Shown here one piece after another: positions 21,894 to 29,713 of a stretch of 30,034 nt of DNA. Position numbers and translations under genes: made by a program. Every line of letters begins with the position of its first letter. Position 1 is the stretch's first letter. Where the stretch lies: the NCBI GenBank assembly GCA_964631335.1, contig CAZVXD010000014.1:1-30034 (forward strand), in the 5' to 3' direction. The DNA comes from JAFGHJ01 sp964631335 (GTDB lineage: Bacteria > Hydrothermota > UBA3072). The notes beneath the pieces were generated by a model. It was not told where the DNA came from and did no database searches. It saw only the letters and a program-made list of their open reading frames with translations.

Positions 21894-22198
21894 AACGTTT
21901 ACCCTTTTTTTTATGGCTGGCAGGTATAATCGGAGTTACTTCTTTACCTTTAACTGTGATTCCGGAGGTTGAGGTTTTTGGAATGGATAAACTTATTCAT
22001 TTTTTTCTTTTTTCTGTTCTGGTGTTGTTTTATTTCCTGGGATTTGCTAACAAGAATCGGAGTTTTTTCTTGTTTATTTTTTTGTTCGCGGTTTTAAGTG
22101 AATTAACCCAGTACTATGTACCCGGTAGATTTGTAAGCGTTTATGATTTCGTCTTTAATTTATCCGGTTTAGGGATCGCTTACTGGGTGTTAACTTGA
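21890..22198 (+). CDS. VanZ-like small membrane protein
   Basis: 102 residues with about four membrane helices. The VanZ-family pattern is visible: a first helix, GMDKLIHFFLFSVLVLFYFL, then LSELTQYYVPGRFVSVYDFV and NLSGLGIAYW. VanZ proteins are of unknown biochemical role (teicoplanin resistance in one case). The start is a GTG overlapping the TGA of the EIIA-like gene. A second, longer VanZ-like protein is encoded at 26908. Confidence 0.78.
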   Translation: MKRLPFFLWLAGIIGVTSLPLTVIPEVEVFGMDKLIHFFLFSVLVLFYFLGFANKNRSFFLFIFLFAVLSELTQYYVPGRFVSVYDFVFNLSGLGIAYWVLT

Positions 22199-22217
22199 GG
22201 GAGAGTATTTTTTAAAT

Positions 22218-23471
22218 ATGGGTTCAAAATCTAATTTTCAAAATGTAAAGGGAACCAGAGACATTTTACCTGAAGAAGCGGTAAAATGGCAAAAAATTGA
22301 AAATATTATCAGAGAGAAAATGGGATTATATAATTTTCAGGAAATAAGATTTCCGACTTTCGAATCTACAGAACTTTTCAGAAAGTCCACCGGGGAAAGT
22401 ACCGATATTGTTCGAAAAGAAATGTTTACTTTCAAAGATATGGGAGGAAGGAACCTTACTCTTAAACCCGAAGGAACACCCTCGGTTGTGAGAATGTTCC
22501 TTCAGCACGGACTTTTTAACAGAGGAGCTATACAGAAATTTTATTATATCGATAGAATGTTCAGGCAGGAAAAACCTCAAAAAGGAAGGTATCGCGAGTT
22601 CAGACAATTCGGGGCGGAGGTAATAGGTTCTTCTTCAGCTGAAACCGACGCGGAATTGGTTAAAACCGCGTGGGATGTTTTTAGCGCGTTGGATATTAAA
22701 GGAGTGGAGCTTAATATAAATTCGATCGGATGCCCTAAATGCAGGAAAGATTTTGTTAAGGAATTAAAAAGTTTTTTAAAAGGGAAGCTGTCTGAACTTT
22801 GCGATGATTGCAACAGGAGATACAAAGAAAACCCGATGAGAATACTGGATTGCAAAAAAGACAAGAAAAAAATAAAAGACGCCCCTCTTCCGTCTGATTT
22901 TTTATGTGATGAATGCAGGAAACACTTCGAGGATTTTAAGAGATGGCTTGATTTTTTAAAAATAGATTTTAATGTAGACAAGCATCTGGTCAGGGGATTG
23001 GATTATTATACGAAAACTGTTTTTGAATTTGTTAGTTCGAATTTAGGTTCTCAGAATGAGGTGGGAGGCGGCGGAAGATACGACGAGTTGATAGGTTTTA
23101 TGGGCGGAGAGCAAACCCCGGCTTCCGGTTACGCGGTGGGCATCGATCGCTTAATGCTGCTTTTGCCCGGGGAGGAGGAAAAACTGAGTGTGGATATTTA
23201 TCTTGTTACTTTCGATCAGGAGTCGGATATTGTAGGAAGTAGAATAATAAATTCTTTGCGGCAAAAAGGCTTTTCCTGTGATAAAGATCCGATGAGCAGG
23301 AGCGTTAAAGCTCAGTTCAGGGAAGCTGACAGGCAGAACGCGAAATGGGTTATCATAATAGGGGAAGATGAAAGAAAGAAAGGGGTTATACAAGTAAAGG
23401 ATATGAATAAAGGAGAACAAAGAGAAGTTCCCATGCAAATCGAAAAGATATTAAAGGAATTGAAATGCTGA
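22218..23471 (+). CDS. hisS: Histidyl-tRNA synthetase
   Basis: A class II synthetase of 417 residues. NVKGTRDILPEE opens the protein and RFPTFESTELF covers motif 1. LKPEGTPSVVRMF follows (the usual form is LRPEGTxPVxR). Motif 2 is YYIDRMFRQEKPQKGRYREF, the histidine-binding loop is VRGLDYYTKTVFEF and motif 3 is ASGYAVGIDRLM. The insert between motifs has a set of paired cysteines (CPKCRKDF, LCDDCNRRY, LDCKKDKK, LCDECRKHF) known from many bacterial HisRS and probably metal binding. GGGAGAG precedes the ATG. It overlaps aspS by 7 bases; hisS-aspS is a common pair. Confidence 0.96.
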   Translation: MGSKSNFQNVKGTRDILPEEAVKWQKIENIIREKMGLYNFQEIRFPTFESTELFRKSTGESTDIVRKEMFTFKDMGGRNLTLKPEGTPSVVRMFLQHGLFNRGAIQKFYYIDRMFRQEKPQKGRYREFRQFGAEVIGSSSAETDAELVKTAWDVFSALDIKGVELNINSIGCPKCRKDFVKELKSFLKGKLSELCDDCNRRYKENPMRILDCKKDKKKIKDAPLPSDFLCDECRKHFEDFKRWLDFLKIDFNVDKHLVRGLDYYTKTVFEFVSSNLGSQNEVGGGGRYDELIGFMGGEQTPASGYAVGIDRLMLLLPGEEEKLSVDIYLVTFDQESDIVGSRIINSLRQKGFSCDKDPMSRSVKAQFREADRQNAKWVIIIGEDERKKGVIQVKDMNKGEQREVPMQIEKILKELKC

Positions 23472-25180
23472 GAGATGTTAATTGCGGTGAATTAAGAGCA
23501 AGATACGAGGGGAAAATCGTTACTCTAACAGGTTGGGTCAGGAAAATACGCGATCATGGAGAAATAATTTTTATCGATTTATGGGACAGATACGGCGTTA
23601 CGCAGATAGTTTTTTCGTCTGAGAATTTCGACCTTAAAGAAGTGAAAAAACTGGGTTTGGAATGGGTTATTTCTGTAAAGGGTAAGGTTAGGAAAAGACC
23701 ACAGGATATGATAAATAAGGATATGGATACGGGAGAGATAGAAGTCAACGCTTCACAGCTAGAAATTTTGAATGTTTCGGAAATTCCTCCTTTTGTAGTA
23801 CAGGAAGAACTTCAGGCGGAAAAGGAATTGAGGTTTAAGTATCGTTACCTCGACCTGAGAAGAGATAAGGCTTTGAAAAGATTTGTGATCCGGCATCGAT
23901 TGATGCAAGAGACAAGAAGAATCCTGAATGAGAAGGGTTTTCTGGAAGTCGAAACCCCCATTCTTGCTACGCCGACTCCGGAAGGCGCCCGGGATTTTCT
24001 GGTACCTTCACGTATGCAGAAAGGTAAGTTTTATTCGCTCGCGCAATCGCCCCAGTTGTATAAACAAATTCTTATGGTTGGAGGTTTCGATAAATATTAC
24101 CAGTTTTCGAAATCTTTCCGAGATGAAGATATGAGAGGCGACAGACAGCTCGAGTTTACTCAGATAGACCTTGAAATGTCTTTTGCCGAGAAAGAAGATA
24201 TTTTCGACATCGGGGAAGATTTAATGGCAGCTTTCTTAGAAAGCGGTCTCGGAGAAGAAATATCTACTCCATTTGTTAAATTAACTTACAGGGAAGTTAT
24301 GGAGAAATACGGTACGGATAGACCGGATCTCCGGAATCCTCTTGTTATTGAAGACTACAGTGTACCCGCTAAGAGCGGAGATTTCGGGATTTTAAACTCA
24401 GCCGATTTGATCAAAGGGATTAAAGTCGAGGGTTCTTTTAGCCGGAGTGAAATCAAAGAATTGGAAGTAAACGTAAAAGAAGCCGGAGCAAAAGGTCTTT
24501 TATATTTGATTAATGACGGAAACGATTATAAAGGGTCGTTCGTCAAATATTTCAAAGATTTCGACGTTTTCGATTTAAAAGCGGGAGAAACTCTTTTTCT
24601 GATTGCCGGCAGTAAGGATCGGGAAGTTTTTCCGCCCCTCGGTAGTTTGAGGACTTTACTCGGCACAAAGTTAGGTTTACTCGAAAAAGGCTGGAAATTT
24701 CTCTGGGTAACCGATTTTCCTCTTTTTGAGTGGGATGAAGAAAATAACTGCTGGATTCCCTGTCATCATATATTTACCGAGCCGGTAGGATTGACGGAGG
24801 ATTTTGACAAAAATCCGGGGGAAATAATAGGGAAGCAGTATGATCTGGTTCTTAACGGGGTCGAATTGGGTTCGGGAAGTATAAGATGTCATAATCCGGA
24901 AATTCAGTTGAAATTAATGAAGATTATAGGAATAAACAAAGCTGAAGCTATGAATAAATTTGGATTTCTGCTGAAGGCGCTTTCCATGGGAGCTCCGCCG
25001 CACGGAGGAATAGGTCTTGGTTTCGACAGGATATGCATGCTTCTTTCAGGCGGAAAATCCATTACCGATGTAATCGCGTTTCCGAAAACCCTGAGTGGTC
25101 TCGGACTTATGGAAGGTTCACCCGGTCCGGTGGATGAAAAGGATTTAGAAGAGCTGAATCTGGAGATAAAAAATGGGTGA
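23465..25180 (+). CDS. aspS: Aspartyl-tRNA synthetase, bacterial type
   Basis: 571 residues with an N-terminal OB-fold anticodon domain (about 1-110), the class II core and the bacterial GAD insertion (about 290-400). Catalytic landmarks: TPEGARDFLVPSR, LAQSPQLYKQ, SFRDEDMRGDRQLEFTQIDL and motif 3 GGIGLGFDRICMLL. In the anticodon domain it has His in RDHGEIIFIDL, where E. coli has Leu. That His is seen in non-discriminating enzymes that also make Asp-tRNA-Asn, but the second marker position (RPQDMIN) is neither the Lys nor the Gly type, so the specificity is undecided. It overlaps hisS by 7 and def by 8 bases. Confidence 0.96.
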   Translation: MLRDVNCGELRARYEGKIVTLTGWVRKIRDHGEIIFIDLWDRYGVTQIVFSSENFDLKEVKKLGLEWVISVKGKVRKRPQDMINKDMDTGEIEVNASQLEILNVSEIPPFVVQEELQAEKELRFKYRYLDLRRDKALKRFVIRHRLMQETRRILNEKGFLEVETPILATPTPEGARDFLVPSRMQKGKFYSLAQSPQLYKQILMVGGFDKYYQFSKSFRDEDMRGDRQLEFTQIDLEMSFAEKEDIFDIGEDLMAAFLESGLGEEISTPFVKLTYREVMEKYGTDRPDLRNPLVIEDYSVPAKSGDFGILNSADLIKGIKVEGSFSRSEIKELEVNVKEAGAKGLLYLINDGNDYKGSFVKYFKDFDVFDLKAGETLFLIAGSKDREVFPPLGSLRTLLGTKLGLLEKGWKFLWVTDFPLFEWDEENNCWIPCHHIFTEPVGLTEDFDKNPGEIIGKQYDLVLNGVELGSGSIRCHNPEIQLKLMKIIGINKAEAMNKFGFLLKALSMGAPPHGGIGLGFDRICMLLSGGKSITDVIAFPKTLSGLGLMEGSPGPVDEKDLEELNLEIKNG

Positions 25181-25664
25181 TATAAGAATATATCCGGATT
25201 CGATTTTACACGAGAGAGCAAAAGAAATAAAAGATTTTACCGGAATTCACCATCTGGTAGAAAGAATGCTCAGGACCATGCATGACGAAGGAGGACTCGG
25301 TCTTGCCGCCAATCAGATTGGTGTTGCAAGTCAGGTTTTCGTAGGCAGATACGATGAAGAAAACGGACAAATAATAGTTGTGAATCCTATTATTGTCGAG
25401 GCTAACGGAGAAGATGTGATGGGAGAAGGATGCCTTTCGGTTCCCGAGGCGACGATAGAAATCCCCCGGGCGGAGGTTCTGGTTGTAAGAGGTTTGGACG
25501 CGGATGGTAAAGAAATCGAATATAAAGCTGAGGGTATTATAGCCAGAATGATACAGCATGAGATCGATCATCTTAACGGAGTGATAATATTGGATTACCT
25601 CTCTAAAGAAGATTTGTTGAAATACCAGATAGAATTAAATGATAAAAAAGGTGAGGAAAAATGA
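25173..25664 (+). CDS. def: Peptide deformylase
   Basis: Removes the formyl group from nascent proteins. The 163-residue protein has all three metal-site motifs: GLGLAANQ (41-48), EGCLS (85-89, Cys87) and HEIDH (129-133). The N-terminus IRIYPDSILHERA is typical. It begins 8 bases inside aspS and its TGA overlaps the argF ATG, so it is coupled to both. The first methionine is followed by Gly-Asp, which is unremarkable. Confidence 0.95.
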   Translation: MGDIRIYPDSILHERAKEIKDFTGIHHLVERMLRTMHDEGGLGLAANQIGVASQVFVGRYDEENGQIIVVNPIIVEANGEDVMGEGCLSVPEATIEIPRAEVLVVRGLDADGKEIEYKAEGIIARMIQHEIDHLNGVIILDYLSKEDLLKYQIELNDKKGEEK

Positions 25665-26581
25665 AAAGAGATTTTGTTTCAATGAAAGACATAGATAGAA
25701 TTCAATTCTTTGAAATATTAAGAGATGCCAAGATACTTAAGGAAGAAAAGAAGAAAGCAATGGAAAAGGCGCCACTCAAAGGGAAAGTGCTGGCGATGCT
25801 ATTTGAAAAGCCTTCACTGCGAACCAGATTTACTTTCGAAACGGGAATCTATGAACTCGGTGGTATGGGTGTTTATTTCGCTCCTTCCGATATAGATATA
25901 GGAAAGAGGGAAAGCGTGGCGGATATCGCTAAAAATCTTTCAAGATGGGCTTCGGGTATTATGGCAAGAACATTTAAACATTCGACGGTAGAAGGTCTGG
26001 CTGAAAACGCTACGATTCCGGTTATAAACGGTCTTTCTGATTTGGAACACCCCTGCCAGATATTGGCGGATTTTCAGACTATAGAAGAGAAGAAAGGAAA
26101 ACTTGAAAACGTTAAGTTGGCGTTTATAGGCGACGGTAATAATGTTTGCAATTCGATGCTTCTGGCTTCGGGCCTTATGGGTGTGGATTTTAGAGTTGCC
26201 CATCCTGAGGGCTACGCGCCCGATGAAAATATTATAAAAACAGCCGAAAAACTGGCTTCTGAGTCGGGCGGTTCGATAATTATTACAAAAGATCCGAAAG
26301 AAGCTGTGGAAGAAGTCGATGTAGTTTATACGGATGTCTGGGCTTCGATGGGTTTTAAACACGAGGCGGAAGAGCGAAGAAAAGCCTTTGCTTCTTTTCA
26401 GGTTAATGAAGACCTCGTTTACAATGCCCATAAGGATTATATCTTTATGCATTGTTTGCCGGCAATAAGAGGAGAGGAAGTGACAACGGAAGTCATCGAC
26501 GGTCGTCATTCGGTTGTTTTTGACCAGGCGGAAAACCGTTTGCACGCTCAGAAAGCTTTGATGCTGAAGTTGATGCGGTAA
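25661..26581 (+). CDS. argF: Ornithine carbamoyltransferase
   Basis: Makes citrulline from ornithine and carbamoyl phosphate in arginine synthesis. The 306-residue protein has the carbamoyl-phosphate site FEKPSLRTRFTFE (48-60; Leu replaces the usual Thr of STRTR, as in many OTCases), ARTF (102-105), HPCQ (130-133), DVWASMG and the ornithine-site HCLPAIRGEEVT. The SMG motif favours ornithine over acetyl- or succinylornithine. It is the last gene of the operon that starts at 16572; its ATG overlaps the def stop (ATGA). A family A repeat begins eight bases after its stop, and no clear intrinsic terminator is seen. No other arginine gene is present. Confidence 0.95.
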   Translation: MKRDFVSMKDIDRIQFFEILRDAKILKEEKKKAMEKAPLKGKVLAMLFEKPSLRTRFTFETGIYELGGMGVYFAPSDIDIGKRESVADIAKNLSRWASGIMARTFKHSTVEGLAENATIPVINGLSDLEHPCQILADFQTIEEKKGKLENVKLAFIGDGNNVCNSMLLASGLMGVDFRVAHPEGYAPDENIIKTAEKLASESGGSIIITKDPKEAVEEVDVVYTDVWASMGFKHEAEERRKAFASFQVNEDLVYNAHKDYIFMHCLPAIRGEEVTTEVIDGRHSVVFDQAENRLHAQKALMLKLMR

Positions 26582-26907
26582 TTTATAGCCACGAAGACAC
26601 GAAGGACACAAAGGAACATTTCAGTGTTTAATTGTAAATTGAAAATTGCAAGTTGTAAATTTTAAATTTAAAACAAAGAGCAACAACAAATCAGACGAAT
26701 AACACGAATTGTTTTTGCTTTTTTTGACAGGTGACCAGTGACCGAAGACTAATGACTGAGTCGTTCATATGTAGAACATGTGGAAAATGTAACTGTTTTT
26801 TAACCCGAAACCTTGTTTGCCTTTTTTGTTTTGACTCAAGACGCGTGACGGATGACTCGGGACTCAGTGAAATATTGACTTAAGGTTTTTTTCAGGTAGA
26901 TTAAAAT
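26582..26907. repeat. 326-base non-coding stretch: word repeats A, B, C, D, G and a promoter
   Basis: Starting at the argF stop: family A at 26589-26615 (CCACGAAGACACGAAGGACA), family B at 26627-26671 (ATTGTAAATTGAAAATTGC), family C at 26681-26715 (CAACAACAAATCAGACGAAT). Next is family D at 26731-26760 (GTGACCAGTGACCGAAGACT) and a family G word around 26766-26795 (ATATGTAGAACATGTGG). A second family D block lies at 26832-26870 (GACTCAAGACGCGTGACGG). The promoter of the next gene closes the stretch. No gene is seen. Confidence 0.6.
26875..26902 (+). promoter_or_regulatory. Promoter of the second VanZ-like gene
   Basis: TTGACT at 26875-26880, 16-base spacer, TAGATT at 26897-26902. Only five bases separate the -10 from the ATG at 26908, so the mRNA would be leaderless. 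No Shine-Dalgarno is seen. Confidence 0.55.
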
Positions 26908-27309
26908 ATGAAAAACAGATGGCGGGTATTATTATTGGTTTTATGGGTTATAGGAATTTTATTTCCTTTCTATTTTATGCGACGTTTTTCTCTTGCTTAT
27001 CAAACAGGATTCGATCGGGTTTTTAAATCCGATGTGACTCATGTCGTGATGCACCTTTTTCTTTATGCTGTTTTAGCGTGGCTTGTCTCGCTGGTTTTTT
27101 CAAATAAAAATAAACCAATATCACCTTTCATAGTAGTTTCAGTCTCATTATGTATATCTGTTCTTCAGGAAGCGATTCAATTAATAACAATAAAATCCCC
27201 CGCCGGGATCGATGATATATTTGATATACTTGTAGATTTGAGCGGCGCCGCGATTGGAATTATTGTTTTTAGATGGCAAAGGATTAGAAAAGAGCGGGAC
27301 GTCAAGTAA
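26908..27309 (+). CDS. VanZ-like membrane protein
   Basis: 133 residues with about four membrane helices. After a first helix (about 6-25) comes THVVMHLFLYAVLAWLVSLV, then SVLQEAIQLITIKSPAGIDD and LVDLSGAAIGIIVFRW, the VanZ-type arrangement of helix-borne His, Gln/Glu and the D-x-x-x-N/D-LSG motif. It is a distant paralogue of the VanZ-like gene at 21890. It stands alone between two repeat-rich spacers, with a promoter almost touching its start codon. Function unknown. Confidence 0.75.
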   Translation: MKNRWRVLLLVLWVIGILFPFYFMRRFSLAYQTGFDRVFKSDVTHVVMHLFLYAVLAWLVSLVFSNKNKPISPFIVVSVSLCISVLQEAIQLITIKSPAGIDDIFDILVDLSGAAIGIIVFRWQRIRKERDVK

Positions 27310-27416
27310 AAATAAAAATCAAGGTTCAAAAATTAAGAAAGAGAAAAACAACGAATAACGCAAATAGTACGAATGCTTTTAAAATTGAACCACTGAGAGG
27401 AAAAAAAATAAGTAGC

Positions 27417-27463
27417 GCGGGGGTTAATCCCCCGCTAATATTTTGTTGGGGATGAACCCCAAC
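27417..27463. repeat. Twin-hairpin REP-like element
   Basis: Two perfect 7-bp stem-loops in a row: GCGGGGG-TTAAT-CCCCCGC (27417-27435) and GTTGGGG-ATGAA-CCCCAAC (27445-27463), nine bases apart. Both have 5-base loops. No T-run follows either stem, so it is not a standard terminator. It resembles REP/BIME-type intergenic elements. No second copy is present in this window. Confidence 0.75.
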
Positions 27464-27540
27464 TCTACTGTCTTTAAATAAAATCCGGAATTTTACCTTA
27501 GCCCGGAAGGTTTTATAGGGTTTTTCGATAATTTTTATAC

Positions 27541-27569
27541 TTGACATTTATGGTTTAAATGCATAAAAT
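27541..27569 (+). promoter_or_regulatory. Promoter of the ferritin-like gene
   Basis: TTGACA at 27541-27546, 17-base spacer, TAAAAT at 27564-27569. The leader of about 34 bases ends in AAGGAGG followed by the ATG at 27610. Confidence 0.8.
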
Positions 27570-27609
27570 ATAAATGTATTAAGATTTTTTGATTTAAGGA
27601 GGTTTTGCG

Positions 27610-28137
27610 ATGCCGGATCCTGATGCCGAAATAGTTCTCGGGAAAATTTTTGAAAGGGCTATCGAGACTAAAAGGAAAGTAGGCCAGATGTATCTGAAGT
27701 TCGCTGAGTTATTTTCTCATGTGCCTGAAATCGAAGATTTCTGGAAGAAAATGAATCTAAACCAGATGGCCCATGCTGATTGGTTGAAAGAAATCAAGGA
27801 GTCCTTAACTGAAGAACAAATACTCTCTTTACCCGAAGTTGAAATGGTTTTGAAGACACATTCCATACGTAAGCTTTTCGATAAGCATTTGAATAAAGAA
27901 ATCGATAATCTTCATGACGCCTATCAGGTTGCGCATGAGATAGAATCTTCCGAGGTTAACGATCTTTTTGAAATACTCTCCAGTGAGTTTATTTCATCAG
28001 GGGAAAAGAAATCTCTAATCCTCGACTCGATAGACCAGTATCGTAAACAAATAAAGAGTTTTCCGAGTAAGTTTCAAGATGGATTTGAGATGAAGAGAAT
28101 AAAAGCGGATGGTTCAGGGTTAAAATTAAATAGATAA
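27610..28137 (+). CDS. Ferritin-like (rubrerythrin-type) helical protein
   Basis: 175 residues, soluble and mostly helical, with a strong AAGGAGG ribosome-binding site. The first helix pair (FERAIETKRKVGQMYLKFAE, then FWKKMNLNQMAHADWLKEI) and a second pair (EIDNLHDAYQVAHEIESSE, VNDLFEILSSEF) follow the spacing of a rubrerythrin-like four-helix bundle. In the first pair the usual ExxH iron ligands read QMAH, so the bridging Glu is missing while the His is kept. Iron binding is therefore doubtful. The last 30 residues are Lys-rich and not part of the bundle. It stands alone with its own promoter and stops three bases before the assembly gap. Confidence 0.55.
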   Translation: MPDPDAEIVLGKIFERAIETKRKVGQMYLKFAELFSHVPEIEDFWKKMNLNQMAHADWLKEIKESLTEEQILSLPEVEMVLKTHSIRKLFDKHLNKEIDNLHDAYQVAHEIESSEVNDLFEILSSEFISSGEKKSLILDSIDQYRKQIKSFPSKFQDGFEMKRIKADGSGLKLNR

Positions 28138-28139
28138 AT

Positions 28140-28239
28140 NNNNNNNNNNNNNNNNNNNNNNNNNNNNNNNNNNNNNNNNNNNNNNNNNNNNNNNNNNNNN
28201 NNNNNNNNNNNNNNNNNNNNNNNNNNNNNNNNNNNNNNN
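28140..28239. other. Assembly gap (100 N)
   Basis: Exactly 100 ambiguous bases, the usual placeholder of scaffolding software. The true distance between the ferritin-like gene and cysK is unknown and genes may be missing. Confidence 0.99.
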
Positions 28240-28251
28240 TAATTTCCTTTC

Positions 28252-28279
28252 TTGACATAAATGTTTTGTGATTTATATT
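28252..28279 (+). promoter_or_regulatory. Promoter of cysK
   Basis: TTGACA at 28252-28257, 16-base spacer, TATATT at 28274-28279, twelve bases after the gap. The leader is about 38 bases with an AAAGGACG ribosome-binding site. Confidence 0.75.
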
Positions 28280-28323
28280 AAAATTTAAATTTATATGAAA
28301 TTAAAAAAGGACGTAGATAAAAG

Positions 28324-29211
28324 ATGTTGACGGATAATATTCTTGATTTAATCGGTAACACGCCTGTGATTCAATTAAAGGGTGAAAGCGTTTTTGCTAA
28401 AGCCGAATTCTTAAATCCTGGCGGGAGTATAAAAGACCGTGTGGCTTTATCTATGATTGAAGGCGCCGAAAGGGATAATCGTCTTCATAGGGATTCTATT
28501 ATTGTTGAGCCTACCTCGGGGAATACCGGTATCGGTATTGCTCTGGTGGGTCGTTTGAAAGGTTATAAGGTTAGAATTGTTATGCCTGAGAACATGAGCG
28601 TCGAACGCAAAAAATTGATAAAAACTTTAGGTGCGGAGCTGATTCTCACCCCCTCAGAGAAGGGAATTAAGGGTTCCGTGGATTACGTAAAAGAAATGGC
28701 GGCAAAAAACCCTAATGTTGTGGTTTGTCAGCAGTTCGAAAATCCCGATAATCCCAGAATCCATTATGAAGAAACGGCGCATGAATTATGGAGACAGATG
28801 AGAGGAGATATCGACAGTTTCGTCGCCGGTGTGGGTAGCGGAGGAACCCTTCAGGGTGTGGGCAAATTTCTTAAAGAGCATAACAGTGACATAAAAATTG
28901 TGGCGGTCGAGCCTAAAAATGTTTCGGCGATTCTCGGTCACGAGCCCGGTCTTCATCAGATACAGGGAATTGGTGATGGTTTTGTTCCGGATATTCTGGA
29001 TGTTTCCCTGGTCGATGAAGTTGTCGAGGTTACGGATGAAGATGCTATCGAGACTACCCGTCAATTGGGCAGAGATTATGGTTTGATGGTGGGTATTTCC
29101 TCGGGAGCTAACGTCTGGGCGGCGAGACAAATTGCCGGAAAAATCAACGGAAACGTAACCACCGTTCTTCCGGATAGAGCCGAACGATACTTCAGTACGG
29201 CTCTGATGTAA
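28324..29211 (+). CDS. cysK: Cysteine synthase (O-acetylserine sulfhydrylase), PLP-dependent
   Basis: Makes cysteine from O-acetylserine and sulfide. The 295-residue protein has the PLP lysine in NPGGSIKDR (Lys37), the substrate loop PTSGNTGIG (63-71), the phosphate loop GVGSGGTLQG and the C-terminal PDRAERYFST (usually PDSGERYLST). The IGNTPVIQL opening is standard. The protein is about 10-20 residues shorter than the E. coli enzyme at its C-terminus. CysK and CysM types are hard to separate; the sequence also resembles cystathionine beta-synthase cores without the CBS part. It is followed 34 bases later by trmO. Confidence 0.92.
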   Translation: MLTDNILDLIGNTPVIQLKGESVFAKAEFLNPGGSIKDRVALSMIEGAERDNRLHRDSIIVEPTSGNTGIGIALVGRLKGYKVRIVMPENMSVERKKLIKTLGAELILTPSEKGIKGSVDYVKEMAAKNPNVVVCQQFENPDNPRIHYEETAHELWRQMRGDIDSFVAGVGSGGTLQGVGKFLKEHNSDIKIVAVEPKNVSAILGHEPGLHQIQGIGDGFVPDILDVSLVDEVVEVTDEDAIETTRQLGRDYGLMVGISSGANVWAARQIAGKINGNVTTVLPDRAERYFSTALM

Positions 29212-29245
29212 ATCGGTAGAATCGGTTTTATATATTTATTAAAAA

Positions 29246-29713
29246 ATGAAATTTGAAATAAAACAGATAGGAATAATCCACAGCCCTTATAAAACGAAAG
29301 ATGAGTGTCCCATTCAGGGTAAAGTGAAGCCGGAGGGGAAGGGTAGGGTCGAAGTTTTTAAAGAATACATGGAAGCCCTTGAGACAATTGAAGGTTTTTC
29401 TCATATAATGTTGTTTTTTATACTCGATAGGTCCGGTGAGGTTAAGTTATCCCGACCTACTTTTCTGGACGATTCGCCTCATGGGGTTTTCGCGTCCAGG
29501 CATCCCTGCAGACCTAACGGGATTGGTTTTTCCGTAGTTAAGCTCGATAGCAGAGATAAGAATATTTTATACGTCAGTGGTCTGGATATGCTTGATAATA
29601 CACCTCTTATAGATATTAAACCTTATGTCCCAAGATTTGATTGTTTTCCGGAAGCGAAGGAAGGATGGATCGAGGGAAGAAAGCAGCGACCTAAACCGAA
29701 GGGAAGGGAGTGA
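29246..29713 (+). CDS. trmO: tRNA t6A37 N6-methyltransferase TrmO (TsaA/YaeB family)
   Basis: 155 residues. In E. coli TrmO methylates the t6A37 of threonine tRNAs to m6t6A. The family core is present: IGIIHSPYKTKDECPIQGKV at the N-terminus, GFSHIMLFFILDRS, the S-adenosylmethionine-related block HGVFASRHPCRPNGIGFSVV and LDNTPLIDIKPYVPRFD. The usual RPNPIG reads RPNGIG here. The C-terminal dimer extension of E. coli TrmO is short or absent, as in archaeal-type homologues. It lies 34 bases after cysK without a clear promoter, so it is probably cotranscribed. The substrate assignment rests on family only. Confidence 0.9.
   Translation: MKFEIKQIGIIHSPYKTKDECPIQGKVKPEGKGRVEVFKEYMEALETIEGFSHIMLFFILDRSGEVKLSRPTFLDDSPHGVFASRHPCRPNGIGFSVVKLDSRDKNILYVSGLDMLDNTPLIDIKPYVPRFDCFPEAKEGWIEGRKQRPKPKGRE

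Larger units (their letters stand above)
27310..27609. other. 300-base non-coding stretch with a family C repeat, twin hairpins and a promoter
   Basis: After the VanZ-like gene there is an A-rich stretch and a family C copy (27347-27380, AACAACGAATAACGCAAAT). The twin-hairpin element (27417-27463) and the promoter of the ferritin-like gene (27541-27569) follow. A 73-codon minus-strand open frame across the hairpins has no recognisable features and is not called. Confidence 0.6.

Noticed and set aside
22577..22981. 134-codon Ser/Leu-rich open frame opposite hisS.
   Set aside because: Composition is what the complement of a Lys-rich coding region gives, and hisS is certain.
25940..26611. Long 223-codon open frame on the minus strand opposite argF.
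   Set aside because: It lies fully antisense to a clear OTCase gene and its translation has no family features.
3431..26907. Three intergenic stretches are each exactly 326 bases (3431-3756, 16246-16571, 26582-26907) and two are 300 (15377-15676, 27310-27609).
   Set aside because: The limits depend on unrelated things (a tRNA end, start codons and stop codons), and the repeat content inside differs. I regard the equal lengths as chance.
27326..27547. 73-codon minus-strand frame across the twin hairpins.
   Set aside because: No ribosome-binding site, no family features, and it is made of repeat sequence.
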